Translations under genes and position numbers: made by a program | Assembly (NCBI GenBank): GCA_964404765.1 | Contig: CAYOLL010000104.1 | Coordinates: 1 to 21,614, forward strand | Direction of reading: 5' to 3' | Source: CAYOLL01 sp964404765 [NCBI: uncultured Gemmatimonadota bacterium] | GTDB taxonomy: Bacteria; 4572-55 | DNA length: 21,614 bases | Notes under the pieces: generated by a model | Seen by the model: the letters and a program-made list of their open reading frames with translations, nothing else | What the model was told of the DNA's origin: nothing | Databases searched by the model: none | Shown: piece after piece, positions 1 to 8,089 of the stretch | How the letters are laid out: each line of letters starts with the position of its first letter | How positions within the stretch are numbered: the first letter of the stretch is position 1

Positions 1-57
1 TACTGAATGACATCCACGGCCCCGGTCGCTTTCCACAAACTTGTACCAAGAACCAAC

Positions 58-663
58 TTATTTAAACCGGTGGCGTAACTGACCCCAATCCGGTATATCG
101 GCTGCAAATTTAGCGTCCTCCCATCGGCGAATCACCCAATAACCTTCACTGTTAATCCATAAGTCGATTCGGGCAATGCCTTGAATATTGTCCTGCAAAA
201 AACCGGTGCGATTTTTAGGGATAATGATTTCGTACTGCCGGTACAAGACCGCCGTGCCGGCCAGATCGTTGATGATGTCTTCGCTTTCGGTTCGATTAAA
301 GTGCAAATCGACAATGTCGGCGGGCTGTAAAGCGCTAAACAGGTTAGACGCAAATTGTTCTTCGCGGTTTTTGGACCAGGGGATGTTGAAGGTTTCCTCA
401 AAAGCGTTTCGATCATATTCCGACGGCACATGATTAAAATCTGCCGCAAAAGACAGCAAGTACTCATAACTGTTTTCATGTCGGTTGATAGCTGTGCCAA
501 GATTAGCCAACACCGTCAACGGTGAGTCGGAGGGCGTTTGCCACGTAATCGGATCGCTCGTCGGAGGTTCGGGCTGACGGGTCTCAAATAAACAGGAAAC
601 ACTCGTAAACAAGCCTAAAGTAACGATAAAAATACAAAGCGCTTTCCTACAATTTTGGCGCAT
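58..663 (-). CDS. Putative lipoprotein of unknown function
   Basis: About 201 aa. The N-terminus has basic residues (MRQNCRK), a hydrophobic stretch and Ser-Val-Ser-Cys at about residues 21-24, which looks like a weak type II signal peptide with a lipidated Cys24. This would place it in the outer membrane or periplasm. The mature part is soluble, contains several Trp and aromatic residues, and ends in a beta-rich segment (RIDLWINSEGYWVIRRWED) resembling the tail of NTF2-like folds; that resemblance is my impression only. I chose the ATG at 663. A TTG at 693 would extend the frame by ten residues but sits inside a dispersed repeat (671-707). The Shine-Dalgarno sequence is weak at either start. 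The gene lies downstream of, and in the same direction as, the metallophosphoesterase at 738-1604, but a repeat separates them. I recognise no specific family. Confidence 0.6.
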   Translation of the reverse strand: MRQNCRKALCIFIVTLGLFTSVSCLFETRQPEPPTSDPITWQTPSDSPLTVLANLGTAINRHENSYEYLLSFAADFNHVPSEYDRNAFEETFNIPWSKNREEQFASNLFSALQPADIVDLHFNRTESEDIINDLAGTAVLYRQYEIIIPKNRTGFLQDNIQGIARIDLWINSEGYWVIRRWEDAKFAADIPDWGQLRHRFK

Positions 664-670
664 GATCAAA

Positions 671-707
671 CCATTCAAAAACCGGAATAGCAAACTTCAG
701 TTTGCCA
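671..707. repeat. Dispersed foldback repeat, family A, copy 1
   Basis: The core is a near-perfect palindrome, GCAAACTTCAGTTTGC, at 690-705, with a short AT-rich left flank containing CATTCAAAAACCGG. Core and flank recur, inverted and almost identical, at 11841-11874, and the core recurs again at 11773-11794. It sits between two minus-strand genes, directly upstream of the lipoprotein start. Confidence 0.75.
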
Positions 708-737
708 ATTTGCCAGTAAAAGTGCGGCGCAAAAAGC

Positions 738-1604
738 CTACTCGGTTTTAAGTGTAAGGCAGGTGATTTCCGGGCGGGCGTTAAAGCGCATCCGCCACTT
801 GCCCCAGCCGATGCCCCGATTTATGTAGACATGGATGCCTTCTTCAAAGTGATGACCACGCATCCGCCACGGATGGCGTATCGTACGCGGCACATTGATG
901 AACGGCAGCTTGACCTGCCCGCCGTGGGTATGCCCGCACAGCATCAAATCCACCCGGTAGCGCCGCCAGAAATGAACGATCGCGTCCGGATTGTGCACCA
1001 GAACAATCGCCGGCAAGTTCGGGTTAATCGTGTGCATGGCTTCCCGTGCATCAAAATAGCCGGAGTCCAGATCGTCCAGGCCGGCTAACTGCAGGATGGC
1101 ATTTTCTTTCCGAATCCGTAGCGACTGATTGCGCAGAACGGTGATGCCGGCTTCACGCAGGCAGTTGACCAATTGATCGACGCTATCCGGTTTAGAATCA
1201 ACAAAACCATGATGAAAAAAGGCGTAATCGTGATTGCCTAATACGGCGAACTTGCCAAAAGGCGCCTCTAGTTTCGCCAGATAAGTCGCTAAAAAACCAG
1301 CGTCAAGATTGACTTGGCGATGATCATGCACAAAATCGCCGGTCAGGGCAATCAGTGACGGCTGTAAAAAGGCGACCTGATCCACCACTTCCTGCAAAAA
1401 AGCGGACGGCAAATTTCGACGGTATATGTAATGAAAGTCGCTCAACTGAACGATCTTAAAACCATCAAATTCTTTGGGCAGCCCCTTGATTGGAATTTTT
1501 ACCCGCTTGATTTTCAGCCAGGTCGGCTCGACGTGCGTCATGTAGTAGCCAAACGCGACACCGGCCGCCACACCGCCTAATGCATATTTCCACCATTTGC
1601 GCAT
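738..1604 (-). CDS. Membrane-anchored metallophosphoesterase, YaeI/YkuE type
   Basis: 288 aa, the usual length for this calcineurin-like family. All metal-binding motifs are present in order: SDFH (D56, H58), TGDF (D90), GNHD (123-126), VLVHNPD (H204) and GHTHGGQ (224-230), so it should be an active two-metal phosphoesterase. A short basic start (MRKWWK) followed by a hydrophobic helix (about residues 8-21) gives a single N-terminal anchor. There is no twin-arginine motif, unlike Tat-exported YkuE. Family members hydrolyse phosphodiester or pyrophosphate bonds, some in lipid A precursors such as UDP-diacylglucosamine; the substrate here cannot be read from sequence. The start is firm: AAGGAG lies 5 nt before the ATG. 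The gene follows pdhA in the same direction, separated by an inverted-repeat element. Confidence 0.9.
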   Translation of the reverse strand: MRKWWKYALGGVAAGVAFGYYMTHVEPTWLKIKRVKIPIKGLPKEFDGFKIVQLSDFHYIYRRNLPSAFLQEVVDQVAFLQPSLIALTGDFVHDHRQVNLDAGFLATYLAKLEAPFGKFAVLGNHDYAFFHHGFVDSKPDSVDQLVNCLREAGITVLRNQSLRIRKENAILQLAGLDDLDSGYFDAREAMHTINPNLPAIVLVHNPDAIVHFWRRYRVDLMLCGHTHGGQVKLPFINVPRTIRHPWRMRGHHFEEGIHVYINRGIGWGKWRMRFNARPEITCLTLKTE

Positions 1605-1636
1605 GTCGTCTCCTTGAAGGATTGAAGAAAAAATGG

Positions 1637-1728
1637 GACGCTGATCCGGCGGATTAAGCGAATTTCCACGGACTAAATCAGGAAAAACTTATCTGCGCCG
1701 ATCCGCTTAATCTGCGTCATCAGCGTTC
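1637..1728. repeat. Imperfect foldback element, family B
   Basis: Arms at 1637-1660 and 1704-1728 are inverted and match at about 21 of 24 positions (GACGCTGAT...GGATTAAGCG against CGCTTAATC...ATCAGCGT). They enclose about 43 nt. The element fills most of the gap between pdhA and the phosphoesterase gene and could fold in the transcript, acting as a REP/MITE-like unit or attenuator. No other copy is seen in the window. Confidence 0.6.
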
Positions 1729-1733
1729 TACTT

Positions 1734-2843
1734 CTAACCGTGCGTTTTTGTCGCCGGTTTAACGGTCTCGTACCATTCCAAAAACTTCAGATGTTCCTGC
1801 ATTTGCTTTTGCAAGTCTTTGGGCATTTCGGCATAATGATACTTGAAAATGTCTTCGACTTTATATTCAGGCATGTTTTCAATTTTACGAAAATCTTCGT
1901 CAATCTTTTTGCTGAAAGCTTCGCGCAGGGGGGCATCGTTTGCCGGATCCCACAAGCCTTTGGCGGCTAAAAATGTGCGCAGGCGATGCAGTGGTTCGCG
2001 CTTTTCCCATTTTTGCTCCTCATCTTTGGTGCGATATTTCGTGGGATCATCCGCCGTGGTATGTGCGCCGAGGCGATAGGTAATCGCTTCGATCAAAACC
2101 GGGCCCTGGCCGGATCGGGCATGTTCCGCAGCCGCCGTCGCCGCTGCGTACATGGCAAAAAAATCATTGCCGTCTACTTGAATGCCGGGCATACCGTAGC
2201 CCATGGATTTAATGGCAATGCTTTGTGCCGCGGTTTGCTTCTCCGTCGGCATAGAAATCGCATACTGATTGTTGGAACAGATGAAAACGACCGGGGCTTT
2301 CCACACGCCGGCAAAGTTCAAGCCCTCATGAAAATCGCCCTCCGATGTGCCGCCGTCGCCAAAGTAACAAAAGACGGCGTCTGCTTTGCCTTTGTATTTG
2401 AGCGCGTAGCCAATCCCGACGGCATGCAGCACCTGTGAAGCGATGGGTACGGCAATCGGCAGCATATTTTTTGCGCCTGGAAAGGTCGAGCCCTCTTCGC
2501 GTCCGCCCCAATAGAGCAAAATATCGTTGAGTGTTCCGCCCTTGGCAAAGTATGCGCCCAACTCACGATAGGACGGCACCATCCAGTCGTTTTCCCGCAC
2601 GACCAGACCCGAGCCGACGGCAATGGCTTCCTGGCCCTGACTGGGCGGGTAAGTGTACATACGTCCCTGCCGTTGATACGAAATGGCTTTTTGGTCGGCC
2701 ACGCGGGCAAAAACCATCGCTTTGTAGGCGTTGACCATTTCGTTGTCGGACATTTTAGGCAAATAGTCCGGATTGATAATCGTTCCGCTTTCGTCTAAAA
2801 TTTGAAAGCGTTTTTGCTTCGCAGGATGATAGGCGTCAAACAC
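1734..2843 (-). CDS. pdhA: Pyruvate dehydrogenase E1 component, alpha subunit
   Basis: 369 aa from the chosen start. It is the alpha subunit of the thiamine-diphosphate-dependent E1 heterotetramer that decarboxylates pyruvate and passes the acetyl group to lipoyl-E2. The cofactor motif GDG...NN is complete (GDGGTSEGDFHEGLNFAG at about 162-179, ending SNN at about 190-192), and the conserved loop YRLGAHTTADDPTKYR follows. I chose the GTG at 2843 because it has AAGGA about 8-9 nt upstream and lies 63 nt below a strong promoter. The frame stays open to a TTG at 2894, but that would begin almost at the expected transcription start. A branched-chain 2-oxoacid E1 alpha is the main alternative, since the two are hard to separate by eye. 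The beta subunit, E2 and E3 are not beside it, which is unusual because these are commonly operonic. Confidence 0.9.
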   Translation of the reverse strand: MFDAYHPAKQKRFQILDESGTIINPDYLPKMSDNEMVNAYKAMVFARVADQKAISYQRQGRMYTYPPSQGQEAIAVGSGLVVRENDWMVPSYRELGAYFAKGGTLNDILLYWGGREEGSTFPGAKNMLPIAVPIASQVLHAVGIGYALKYKGKADAVFCYFGDGGTSEGDFHEGLNFAGVWKAPVVFICSNNQYAISMPTEKQTAAQSIAIKSMGYGMPGIQVDGNDFFAMYAAATAAAEHARSGQGPVLIEAITYRLGAHTTADDPTKYRTKDEEQKWEKREPLHRLRTFLAAKGLWDPANDAPLREAFSKKIDEDFRKIENMPEYKVEDIFKYHYAEMPKDLQKQMQEHLKFLEWYETVKPATKTHG

Positions 2844-2905
2844 GGTTATTTTCCTTTCAAAACAGTTGCAGGTTACGAGTCGTGCCCGGCACAAAAAGTG
2901 CGCTA

Positions 2906-2934
2906 AATATAGGTCAGGCGAGAAATGCTGTCAA
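2906..2934 (-). promoter_or_regulatory. Sigma-70-like promoter of pdhA
   Basis: On the minus strand, TTGACA (2929-2934), a 17-nt spacer and TATATT (2906-2911) form a near-consensus promoter. The -10 lies 63 nt upstream of the GTG start at 2843. Only the match to consensus is seen; there are no expression data. Confidence 0.7.
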
Positions 2935-3002
2935 GGCGAGAATTTGAAAAACATCCAGTGAAGCTTCATCATATCGGCGCGGGTCAATCCTTAATTTGTA
3001 CC

Positions 3003-3044
3003 ACAAACAAAAAAGCCCTCACTTTTTTAAAACGCGAGGGCTTT
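3003..3044 (-). terminator. Rho-independent terminator after cheD
   Basis: AAAGCCCTC (3012-3020) pairs perfectly with GAGGGCTTT (3036-3044). Read on the minus strand, the hairpin is followed by a T-rich run (TTTTTTGTTTG). It begins about 24 nt past the cheD stop and closes the chemotaxis operon before the pdhA promoter. Confidence 0.85.
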
Positions 3045-3067
3045 ATATAACTTTGATGACAAAAAAA

Positions 3068-3553
3068 TTATATCTCAACAAGGCCTTTACGGAAAGAAGA
3101 TACTTCTACCACTCCGGTTTCCAGGATTAGTTTAACATTGCGACCAAAATCTTCCCCGGTATCACGGCTAAGAATTGGAATTTTTAATTCGGTCAACACT
3201 TTTTCAGCAGCTTTCACATTTTTCTCGCCAATATTCAAGGTATCACCTAATGCAGAGAACATCTTGGCGCCGCCAACTAATTTGGCGGTTAGCGTCGCTT
3301 TACGAATATTATACTTATTAGAAAGCTCTTCAATCATGGTTTTAATACCCGTATCAGCAAACTTTGCCGGGTTATGCGCTTTTTCTCGCGAGATCGTGGA
3401 GTCCGGAAGTATAAAATGGCACAAACCACCAATTTTACGTTGCTTGTCATACAGACAAACAGCTACACATGAACCAAGAGCACGGGTACTCAAAGTTTCG
3501 GGCCCTTGCGCGATTTTAAGCTCGGAAATCTTAACTAGATTTTCAACCGCCAT
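3068..3553 (-). CDS. cheD: Chemoreceptor glutamine deamidase CheD
   Basis: 161 aa, full length for CheD. It hydrolyses specific glutamines on methyl-accepting chemotaxis proteins to glutamate, and in some bacteria also binds the CheC phosphatase. The signature ALGSCVAVCLYD...GGLCHFILPDS carries the catalytic Cys29 and His46, with Thr23 in the expected place; the spacing equals that of Thermotoga CheD (Thr21/Cys27/His44). The C-terminal half has the usual GGAKMF, IGEKNV and ETGVVEV blocks. The gene starts 5 nt after the cheR stop, so the two are co-transcribed. No CheC is seen nearby. Confidence 0.95.
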   Translation of the reverse strand: MAVENLVKISELKIAQGPETLSTRALGSCVAVCLYDKQRKIGGLCHFILPDSTISREKAHNPAKFADTGIKTMIEELSNKYNIRKATLTAKLVGGAKMFSALGDTLNIGEKNVKAAEKVLTELKIPILSRDTGEDFGRNVKLILETGVVEVSSFRKGLVEI

Positions 3554-3558
3554 ATATA

Positions 3559-4383
3559 CTACGCCTCTGGTTTATTTTTAAATACACGCTCACGGCTATT
3601 AATCCGCTCGAATTTATGCGCTAATTGTTGATGCATGGTTTCTGTCTTACCCAGTACTAAAAAACCTGCCGGGGTTAAAGTCTTTTTGAATCCCTCGATC
3701 AATTCAACTTGTGCATCCCGCGAAAAGTAAATAATCACATTACGACAACAAATTAAATCCACATGTATGGGAAAAGCATCGTGAAATAAATCTAGCTTAC
3801 GGAATTTAACAATATTTTGAATTTCTTCAACAACTTTATATTTTTTCTCAATTTTTTTAAAATATATTTCTTTAAATTGCGCAGGCGTTTCGTCAAAAGC
3901 CTGTTCTTCGTAAATTCCAGATGCGCCTTGCGTTAGACATTCCGGATCAATGTCGGTAGCTATAATATGAATCGAGAGCGGCTTACGGAAAATTTTTTTT
4001 TGCTCATGGGCTAAAATGGCTAAAGAATAAGGTTCTTCGCCACTGGCACAACCCGCGCTCCAAATCCGAATCGTCTGTCCGGCTGATTTGCTTTCAAAAA
4101 TCTCTGGTAAAACGGATTGGCTAATAAATTCAAATACCGGCAAATTTCGAAAAAACTTGGTTACATTGATTGTCAGGCTTTTGAGCAGCTCTTCATATTC
4201 ATGCTTATTTTTTTCTAAAAGCTTCTTATAAGCCCAAAAGTCGTCTTCCATATTATGCCGGCGCATCCGGACATTAAAACGGCGCTTTAGGCAGCGTTCT
4301 TTATATTGTGACCCATGAAATCCCAGATCACGCTGAACCTTGCTCAACAAAACCTGAAAGCCTTTTTCCTGATCCATTTCCAT
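3559..4383 (-). CDS. cheR: Chemotaxis protein methyltransferase CheR
   Basis: 274 aa, normal for CheR. It transfers methyl groups from S-adenosylmethionine to glutamates on chemoreceptors. An N-terminal helical domain with a basic patch (CLKRRFNVRMRRH, about 31-43) precedes TINVTKFFR, where Arg79 corresponds to the catalytic arginine of Salmonella CheR. The SAM-binding loop SAGCASGEEPYSLA (109-122) and ICCRNVIIYF (211-220) follow. No TPR extension or pentapeptide-binding appendage is visible. The ATG lies two bases after the TAG of the PATAN-TPR gene, and cheD follows at once, so all three look translationally linked. Confidence 0.95.
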   Translation of the reverse strand: MEMDQEKGFQVLLSKVQRDLGFHGSQYKERCLKRRFNVRMRRHNMEDDFWAYKKLLEKNKHEYEELLKSLTINVTKFFRNLPVFEFISQSVLPEIFESKSAGQTIRIWSAGCASGEEPYSLAILAHEQKKIFRKPLSIHIIATDIDPECLTQGASGIYEEQAFDETPAQFKEIYFKKIEKKYKVVEEIQNIVKFRKLDLFHDAFPIHVDLICCRNVIIYFSRDAQVELIEGFKKTLTPAGFLVLGKTETMHQQLAHKFERINSRERVFKNKPEA

Positions 4384-4385
4384 CG

Positions 4386-6017
4386 CTAATTAACCAGTTT
4401 AAGCTTTTTAACCGTTTCGATATTTCGACGAAGAAGCTCATTTTCTTTGTCTAATTCCAGTGATTTTTCCCAGGCAGTTAATGCTTTATCCCGCTCTTGA
4501 TATTTCATGTAAATATTGCCCATTTTGAAATAGGCCTCGCTGGAAGTTGGCGTCGTTTCAATCAGTTTTTGGTACTCACTAAGGGCATCTTGGTGCCAAC
4601 CGTTTCGATAATAAATGTCGGCCAGATTTTGGCGGGCTTTTACTAAACCGGGTGTCAAACGCAGTGCACTTTTATAGGCGTCTATTGCATCTTTGTTTCG
4701 ATTGAGAATTTCCAGGATTACGCCTTGATTGTTAAAAATGGCCTCGTTTTTATGATTTCCGCTAAAGGTCTTTAAAAGAGCCAGCGCAGTTTCGTAGGCC
4801 TCGCTCTTAGTCAATACGCAGGACAAATAGAATTTAGGCGTCGGTAAGGCCGGATCGTGTTCTTTTGCATTTTCTAAAATTATTTTGGCCCGGACCAAGT
4901 CACCCATTTTTGCAACAATTCGACCAAGATTGATTTGCATTTTTATATGATGCGCATCTTTCTCAAGTCCTTTTTCCAGCGTTCGTGTCGCTTTTTCAAA
5001 GTCGCCGAGTTTTTCAAAAGCTAAGGCCAGGTTGTTGTAGACGGAGGACTTAACATTTTTATAGCTTTTGATCAATTTTTCGTAAAAAGAAATTGCCGTA
5101 TCAAATTCGTTCAGTTGATAGGCAATCAGACCTAAATAAAACAAAGCCATTTCGTCAATAGGTCGCAATTGGATAACTTTGTCAAATTCTTTTTTTGCTT
5201 CTTCGTACAATTCGGCTTTTAAAAAAGCCAGCCCCAGATTATTGGATTCCGAAATTTGTGTGTCATTTTCCTCAATATGTTGCGATTGAACCCGGGCTTC
5301 GACAACTTCCACTAATCCAGAGGTCATTAATCCGTAGATAACTTTGGCGACATCAAACTCGTTAATCGCCGTTAAATCCGCTAACTCTTGGATGGAGCGC
5401 TCGTTGTTGACATGCGATAAGATTTTCCATTCTTCTTCCGAACAGTTTAACTCGTTAATCGAAGAGACATCCATCCCGCTTTTGCTGACGACCCGTACAA
5501 GCATTTCTAATGACGGGATTTTCTTACGCATGACCTCCCACTCATCAATACGCCGGGCGGCCTCCATGACCAGCTTGCTGGTCTTGATGCTGACCATCGG
5601 CACATCTTCTTCGGGCAGGCGGTTGGGCTCAAATACAAAAAAACCATCCCGCCAGTTCAGCAACGTATGAATCGCCTCTTCAATCTGAAAGTGGAGGTGT
5701 TCAACCAACTCTTTGTCGGTGATAAAACCCAGGCTAACCAGAATTGACCCGAACATTCTGGGGGATTCACTCTCTTGCTGAACTTTGATTGCCTGGTCTA
5801 ACTGTTCACGTTTGATGCGGTTGCGTCGGACTAAGATGTCGCCTAAGCGATCTTCCCGATTAACAATATTGGCATAGATAACATTCCCGTCTTTCAGATA
5901 AATGTTGCCAAAATTTTGTCGATTGGTGATGCTCAGGACACCGGTTTTTTGACCAATGCTGAGTAGCTGAATTATGTCAGGCAAGCTGGCTTCATTCAAA
6001 GAGCCTTTGATAGCCAT
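4386..6017 (-). CDS. PATAN (DUF4388) and tetratricopeptide-repeat protein
   Basis: 543 aa, cytoplasmic. Residues about 1-160 form a PATAN/DUF4388 domain (GSLNEASLPDIIQLLSIGQK, then GVLSI..., IYLKDGNVIYA, and NWRDGFFVFEP), interrupted at about 57-108 by a segment resembling the MshEN/GspE N-domain (LGDILVRRNRI... and FGSILVSLGFIT). A region at about 190-245 looks like a winged helix (ERSIQELADLTAINEFDVAK). The rest, from about 260, is a run of TPRs, roughly eight, with typical AxxxYxxxxxxxP spacing. I chose ATG 6017 because GAGGGGGA lies just upstream and a promoter sits at 6123-6151, inside the longer open frame. As first gene of the cheR-cheD operon it is likely a scaffold for receptor adaptation or another signalling assembly; that role is inferred from position. 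Confidence 0.85.
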   Translation of the reverse strand: MAIKGSLNEASLPDIIQLLSIGQKTGVLSITNRQNFGNIYLKDGNVIYANIVNREDRLGDILVRRNRIKREQLDQAIKVQQESESPRMFGSILVSLGFITDKELVEHLHFQIEEAIHTLLNWRDGFFVFEPNRLPEEDVPMVSIKTSKLVMEAARRIDEWEVMRKKIPSLEMLVRVVSKSGMDVSSINELNCSEEEWKILSHVNNERSIQELADLTAINEFDVAKVIYGLMTSGLVEVVEARVQSQHIEENDTQISESNNLGLAFLKAELYEEAKKEFDKVIQLRPIDEMALFYLGLIAYQLNEFDTAISFYEKLIKSYKNVKSSVYNNLALAFEKLGDFEKATRTLEKGLEKDAHHIKMQINLGRIVAKMGDLVRAKIILENAKEHDPALPTPKFYLSCVLTKSEAYETALALLKTFSGNHKNEAIFNNQGVILEILNRNKDAIDAYKSALRLTPGLVKARQNLADIYYRNGWHQDALSEYQKLIETTPTSSEAYFKMGNIYMKYQERDKALTAWEKSLELDKENELLRRNIETVKKLKLVN

Positions 6018-6122
6018 AATATCCCCCTCTCCAACTGCGGCATCTGTCGGGCGGCGTTCCCTTCGGTTGCCGTTGGATTGGCAAGGCTTGGATGACTCGC
6101 CAATCGTTTCAATTAATAAAGC

Positions 6123-6151
6123 AGTATACGAAAAAGAATTCGAAAAGTCAA
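6123..6151 (-). promoter_or_regulatory. Sigma-70-like promoter of the PATAN-cheR-cheD operon
   Basis: Minus strand: TTGACT (6146-6151), 17-nt spacer, TATACT (6123-6128). The -10 is 106 nt upstream of ATG 6017. It supports the shorter start of the PATAN-TPR gene. Confidence 0.65.
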
Positions 6152-6326
6152 AAGAAAAATTCTGCGTGGTATAAATCACCTGGAAACCAATGCCAAGTGC
6201 AAAGACGATTAAACGTCATACCTTGTTGAATAGGGAATTGCAACTTTCTATTTTATCCGGATATTTGGAGATTGGGGGCAGATTACGCGGCACATAATTT
6301 TTGTATCCGCTCAATAATCAAGGGTA

Positions 6327-6393
6327 AGAGATGCCATCTTTTGGAACGAAGCCGCACCAAATCAAGCGGTTGTGCTGGAAAGATGGCATCTCT
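6327..6393. repeat. Long inverted repeat, family C
   Basis: AGAGATGCCATCTTT (6327-6341) is perfectly inverted at 6379-6393, a 15-bp stem enclosing 37 nt. The loop contains GCACC and GGTTGTGC, which can extend the pairing. There is no T-run on either side, so it is not an obvious terminator. The stem resembles the hairpin at 11702-11735 in shape and partly in sequence (GATATGACATTTCT), so the two may belong to one dispersed family. Confidence 0.7.
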
Positions 6394-6493
6394 CCCGCAC
6401 TTTTTGGGGAAATACTAATTTTCTGAATTCACTGCTTTACTAACGCAGCGACAATTTCATCTGCAATTATCGTTTTTTCGGGTTATCCATGTT

Positions 6494-7885
6494 TTATGGT
6501 TTTTTAGCAAGGACTTCAAAAATCTCTACCGCTTCTTCTTTGCCTTTAACTTTAACTGCCGGCAGGCTTTTCAGCTCAAACGCCTGATGAACAATAGCTG
6601 TAGCCACGCGCGAGCTGATCAAAATCTGGCCCGGCTTGGCAATGGATTCCAGGCGCTGTGAGACGTTAACCGTATCGCCAATCACTGTGTAGTCCATTTT
6701 ATCCCGTGTGCCGATAATACCTACGTGCGCTTCGCCGGAGTTGATGCCGATGCCGATCCGGACCGGCGGTTTGCCTTCTTTTTCACGCACAGCGCTCATC
6801 TGATTTATTGCTATCTGAATTTCGTACGCCGCGCGAACAGCACGCAGGTTGTCATCTTCGCGGGCAATAGGCGCGCCAAAAAAGGCCATGACCGCGTCCC
6901 CCATGAACTTATCAACCCAGCCGCCGTGGGCAATAATAATATCGGACACGGCTTTCAGATGCTCGTTTAACATTTCGACCACTTGGGTAGGCGATGCGCC
7001 TTCGGAAAGGCGGGTGAAGCCGCGAATATCGGTGAAGATGATCGTAAGATATTTGCTGGCCCCGCCAGGTGTCAGCATATCCGGGTTTTCCTTGATTTTA
7101 TCCAGAATCTCTGACGGGATATAGGATTTAAGCGCCTGCTTGAGGATCTCTTTTTCTTTTAAGTTGATGGCCATTTCATTAAAAGCCTCCGTCAACTGCC
7201 CGATTTCATCATGATAGCGTAACGTCACATGCTGCCCGTAGTCCCCCTGACCGATGCGGTCCACGCCGCGCATCAGGTCTTTGATGGGCGCAATCAAAAC
7301 GGTTACGACTACAAATGTCAGAATGATTGCTAATGCCGCGCCAATCAAAGCCATGATTTGGTTTTTTCGGCGTAGTTGATCAATTGTTTCAAAAATCTTT
7401 TCGGTGGAAGCAACAACATGCACCGTCGCCAACAGCTCCGAATTCAACTGAGCCGGAGCCGTAAAAAAGAGAAACTCCGTTCCACGATCATCCGTATAGG
7501 ACTGCACTAACATATTCGGATCCAGATTTATGGCTAAGGCCGGCTCATAAATTTTATCGGTTTTATCAAAATCATTATGAGCAAGGATTCGATGATCTTG
7601 GTCTATAAGAAACACTTCGACGATATCGACATCATCAGCTTCTATTTGTTTAACTGTGGCGGACAGGGTTAGAATGTCGATCGGTTTTTCGCTTAAGGCC
7701 TCTACTGCAAGAATAGCCAGATTGTTGGCGACGGACTCGCCGCGTTTGATAATTTCCGTGCGCAGGGAGTGTTCCATTTGGGCTGAATTAAGCTGATTGA
7801 CAAAATACATCATCACGCTTATAATCAAGGCAATCAGAAAAATAAATTTAAGTCCGAGTGAAAAAGTAATAAATCTTTTGTGCAT
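6494..7885 (-). CDS. Membrane class III adenylate cyclase with HAMP domain
   Basis: 463 aa. It should make cAMP from ATP. Transmembrane helix 1 (about 10-30) and helix 2 (about 177-200) bracket a roughly 145-residue periplasmic sensor domain, perhaps Cache-like. A HAMP linker follows (about 200-250, with GDYGQHVTLRYHDEIGQL) and then the cyclase domain (about 278-460). Metal aspartates are D286 (FTDIRGFT) and D330 (FMGDAVMAFFG). K326 and D398 (MDYTVIGD) are the residues that favour adenine over guanine. N407 and R411 (NVSQRLE) are the transition-state pair. The catalytic set is complete, so a homodimer should be active. Ligand unknown. The Shine-Dalgarno sequence before ATG 7885 is weak. It is divergent from the PorV-like gene. 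A cyclic-nucleotide-binding protein at 13276-13851 could be one reader of its product. Confidence 0.93.
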   Translation of the reverse strand: MHKRFITFSLGLKFIFLIALIISVMMYFVNQLNSAQMEHSLRTEIIKRGESVANNLAILAVEALSEKPIDILTLSATVKQIEADDVDIVEVFLIDQDHRILAHNDFDKTDKIYEPALAINLDPNMLVQSYTDDRGTEFLFFTAPAQLNSELLATVHVVASTEKIFETIDQLRRKNQIMALIGAALAIILTFVVVTVLIAPIKDLMRGVDRIGQGDYGQHVTLRYHDEIGQLTEAFNEMAINLKEKEILKQALKSYIPSEILDKIKENPDMLTPGGASKYLTIIFTDIRGFTRLSEGASPTQVVEMLNEHLKAVSDIIIAHGGWVDKFMGDAVMAFFGAPIAREDDNLRAVRAAYEIQIAINQMSAVREKEGKPPVRIGIGINSGEAHVGIIGTRDKMDYTVIGDTVNVSQRLESIAKPGQILISSRVATAIVHQAFELKSLPAVKVKGKEEAVEIFEVLAKKP

Positions 7886-7920
7886 GTTTGTGGGCTCTTT
7901 TGCAATTAGTTGGATAAAGA

Positions 7921-7949
7921 CTGATACGATTAGCCTGAGTTATTCACAA
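7921..7949 (-). promoter_or_regulatory. Possible promoter of the adenylate cyclase
   Basis: Minus strand: TTGTGA (7944-7949), 17-nt spacer, TATCAG (7921-7926), each 4/6 to consensus, with the -10 about 36 nt above ATG 7885. Weak. Confidence 0.3.
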
Positions 7950-7985
7950 AGCTTGACGTAAGCGCAGCCGAACATTCAAACGAGT

Positions 7986-8014
7986 GTGTCACTTGCCCCT
8001 CATGGGTCTATAAA
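7986..8014 (+). promoter_or_regulatory. Possible promoter of the PorV-like gene
   Basis: GTGTCA (7986-7991), 17-nt spacer, TATAAA (8009-8014), 76 nt before ATG 8090. A short direct repeat GGGTCTAT overlaps it and lies just below (8004-8011 and 8026-8033). Consensus match only. Confidence 0.38.
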
Positions 8015-8089
8015 CGACTCAGGTTGGGTCTATCAAGATAAAAACCGGAACGATACCGGTCAAGTTGGATTTTAGGATTCGGAGAGAAT

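Larger units (their letters stand above)
6018..6493. other. Non-coding interval between cyclase and chemotaxis operon
   Basis: No convincing gene. The PATAN-TPR frame stays open without stop up to 6179, but its residues there (for example IGESSKPCQSNGNRRERR) are unlike the conserved PATAN start. The interval holds the operon promoter (6123-6151) and a long inverted repeat (6327-6393). Confidence 0.7.

Noticed and set aside
1-57. Possible N-terminal coding piece on the minus strand
   Set aside because: A frame of about 18 plausible residues runs off the window edge but has no ATG or SD after the lipoprotein stop, so it cannot be supported.
1986-2438. 150-codon open frame on the plus strand
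   Set aside because: It lies wholly antisense to pdhA, whose protein is strongly conserved. It has no Shine-Dalgarno support and an unnatural composition.
3138-3581. 147-codon plus-strand open frame
   Set aside because: Antisense to cheD, a certain gene; no recognisable protein features.
6018-6179. 54-residue N-terminal extension of the PATAN-TPR protein
   Set aside because: It lacks PATAN-like sequence and contains the probable promoter (6123-6151), while ATG 6017 has a strong SD and begins exactly at the domain start.
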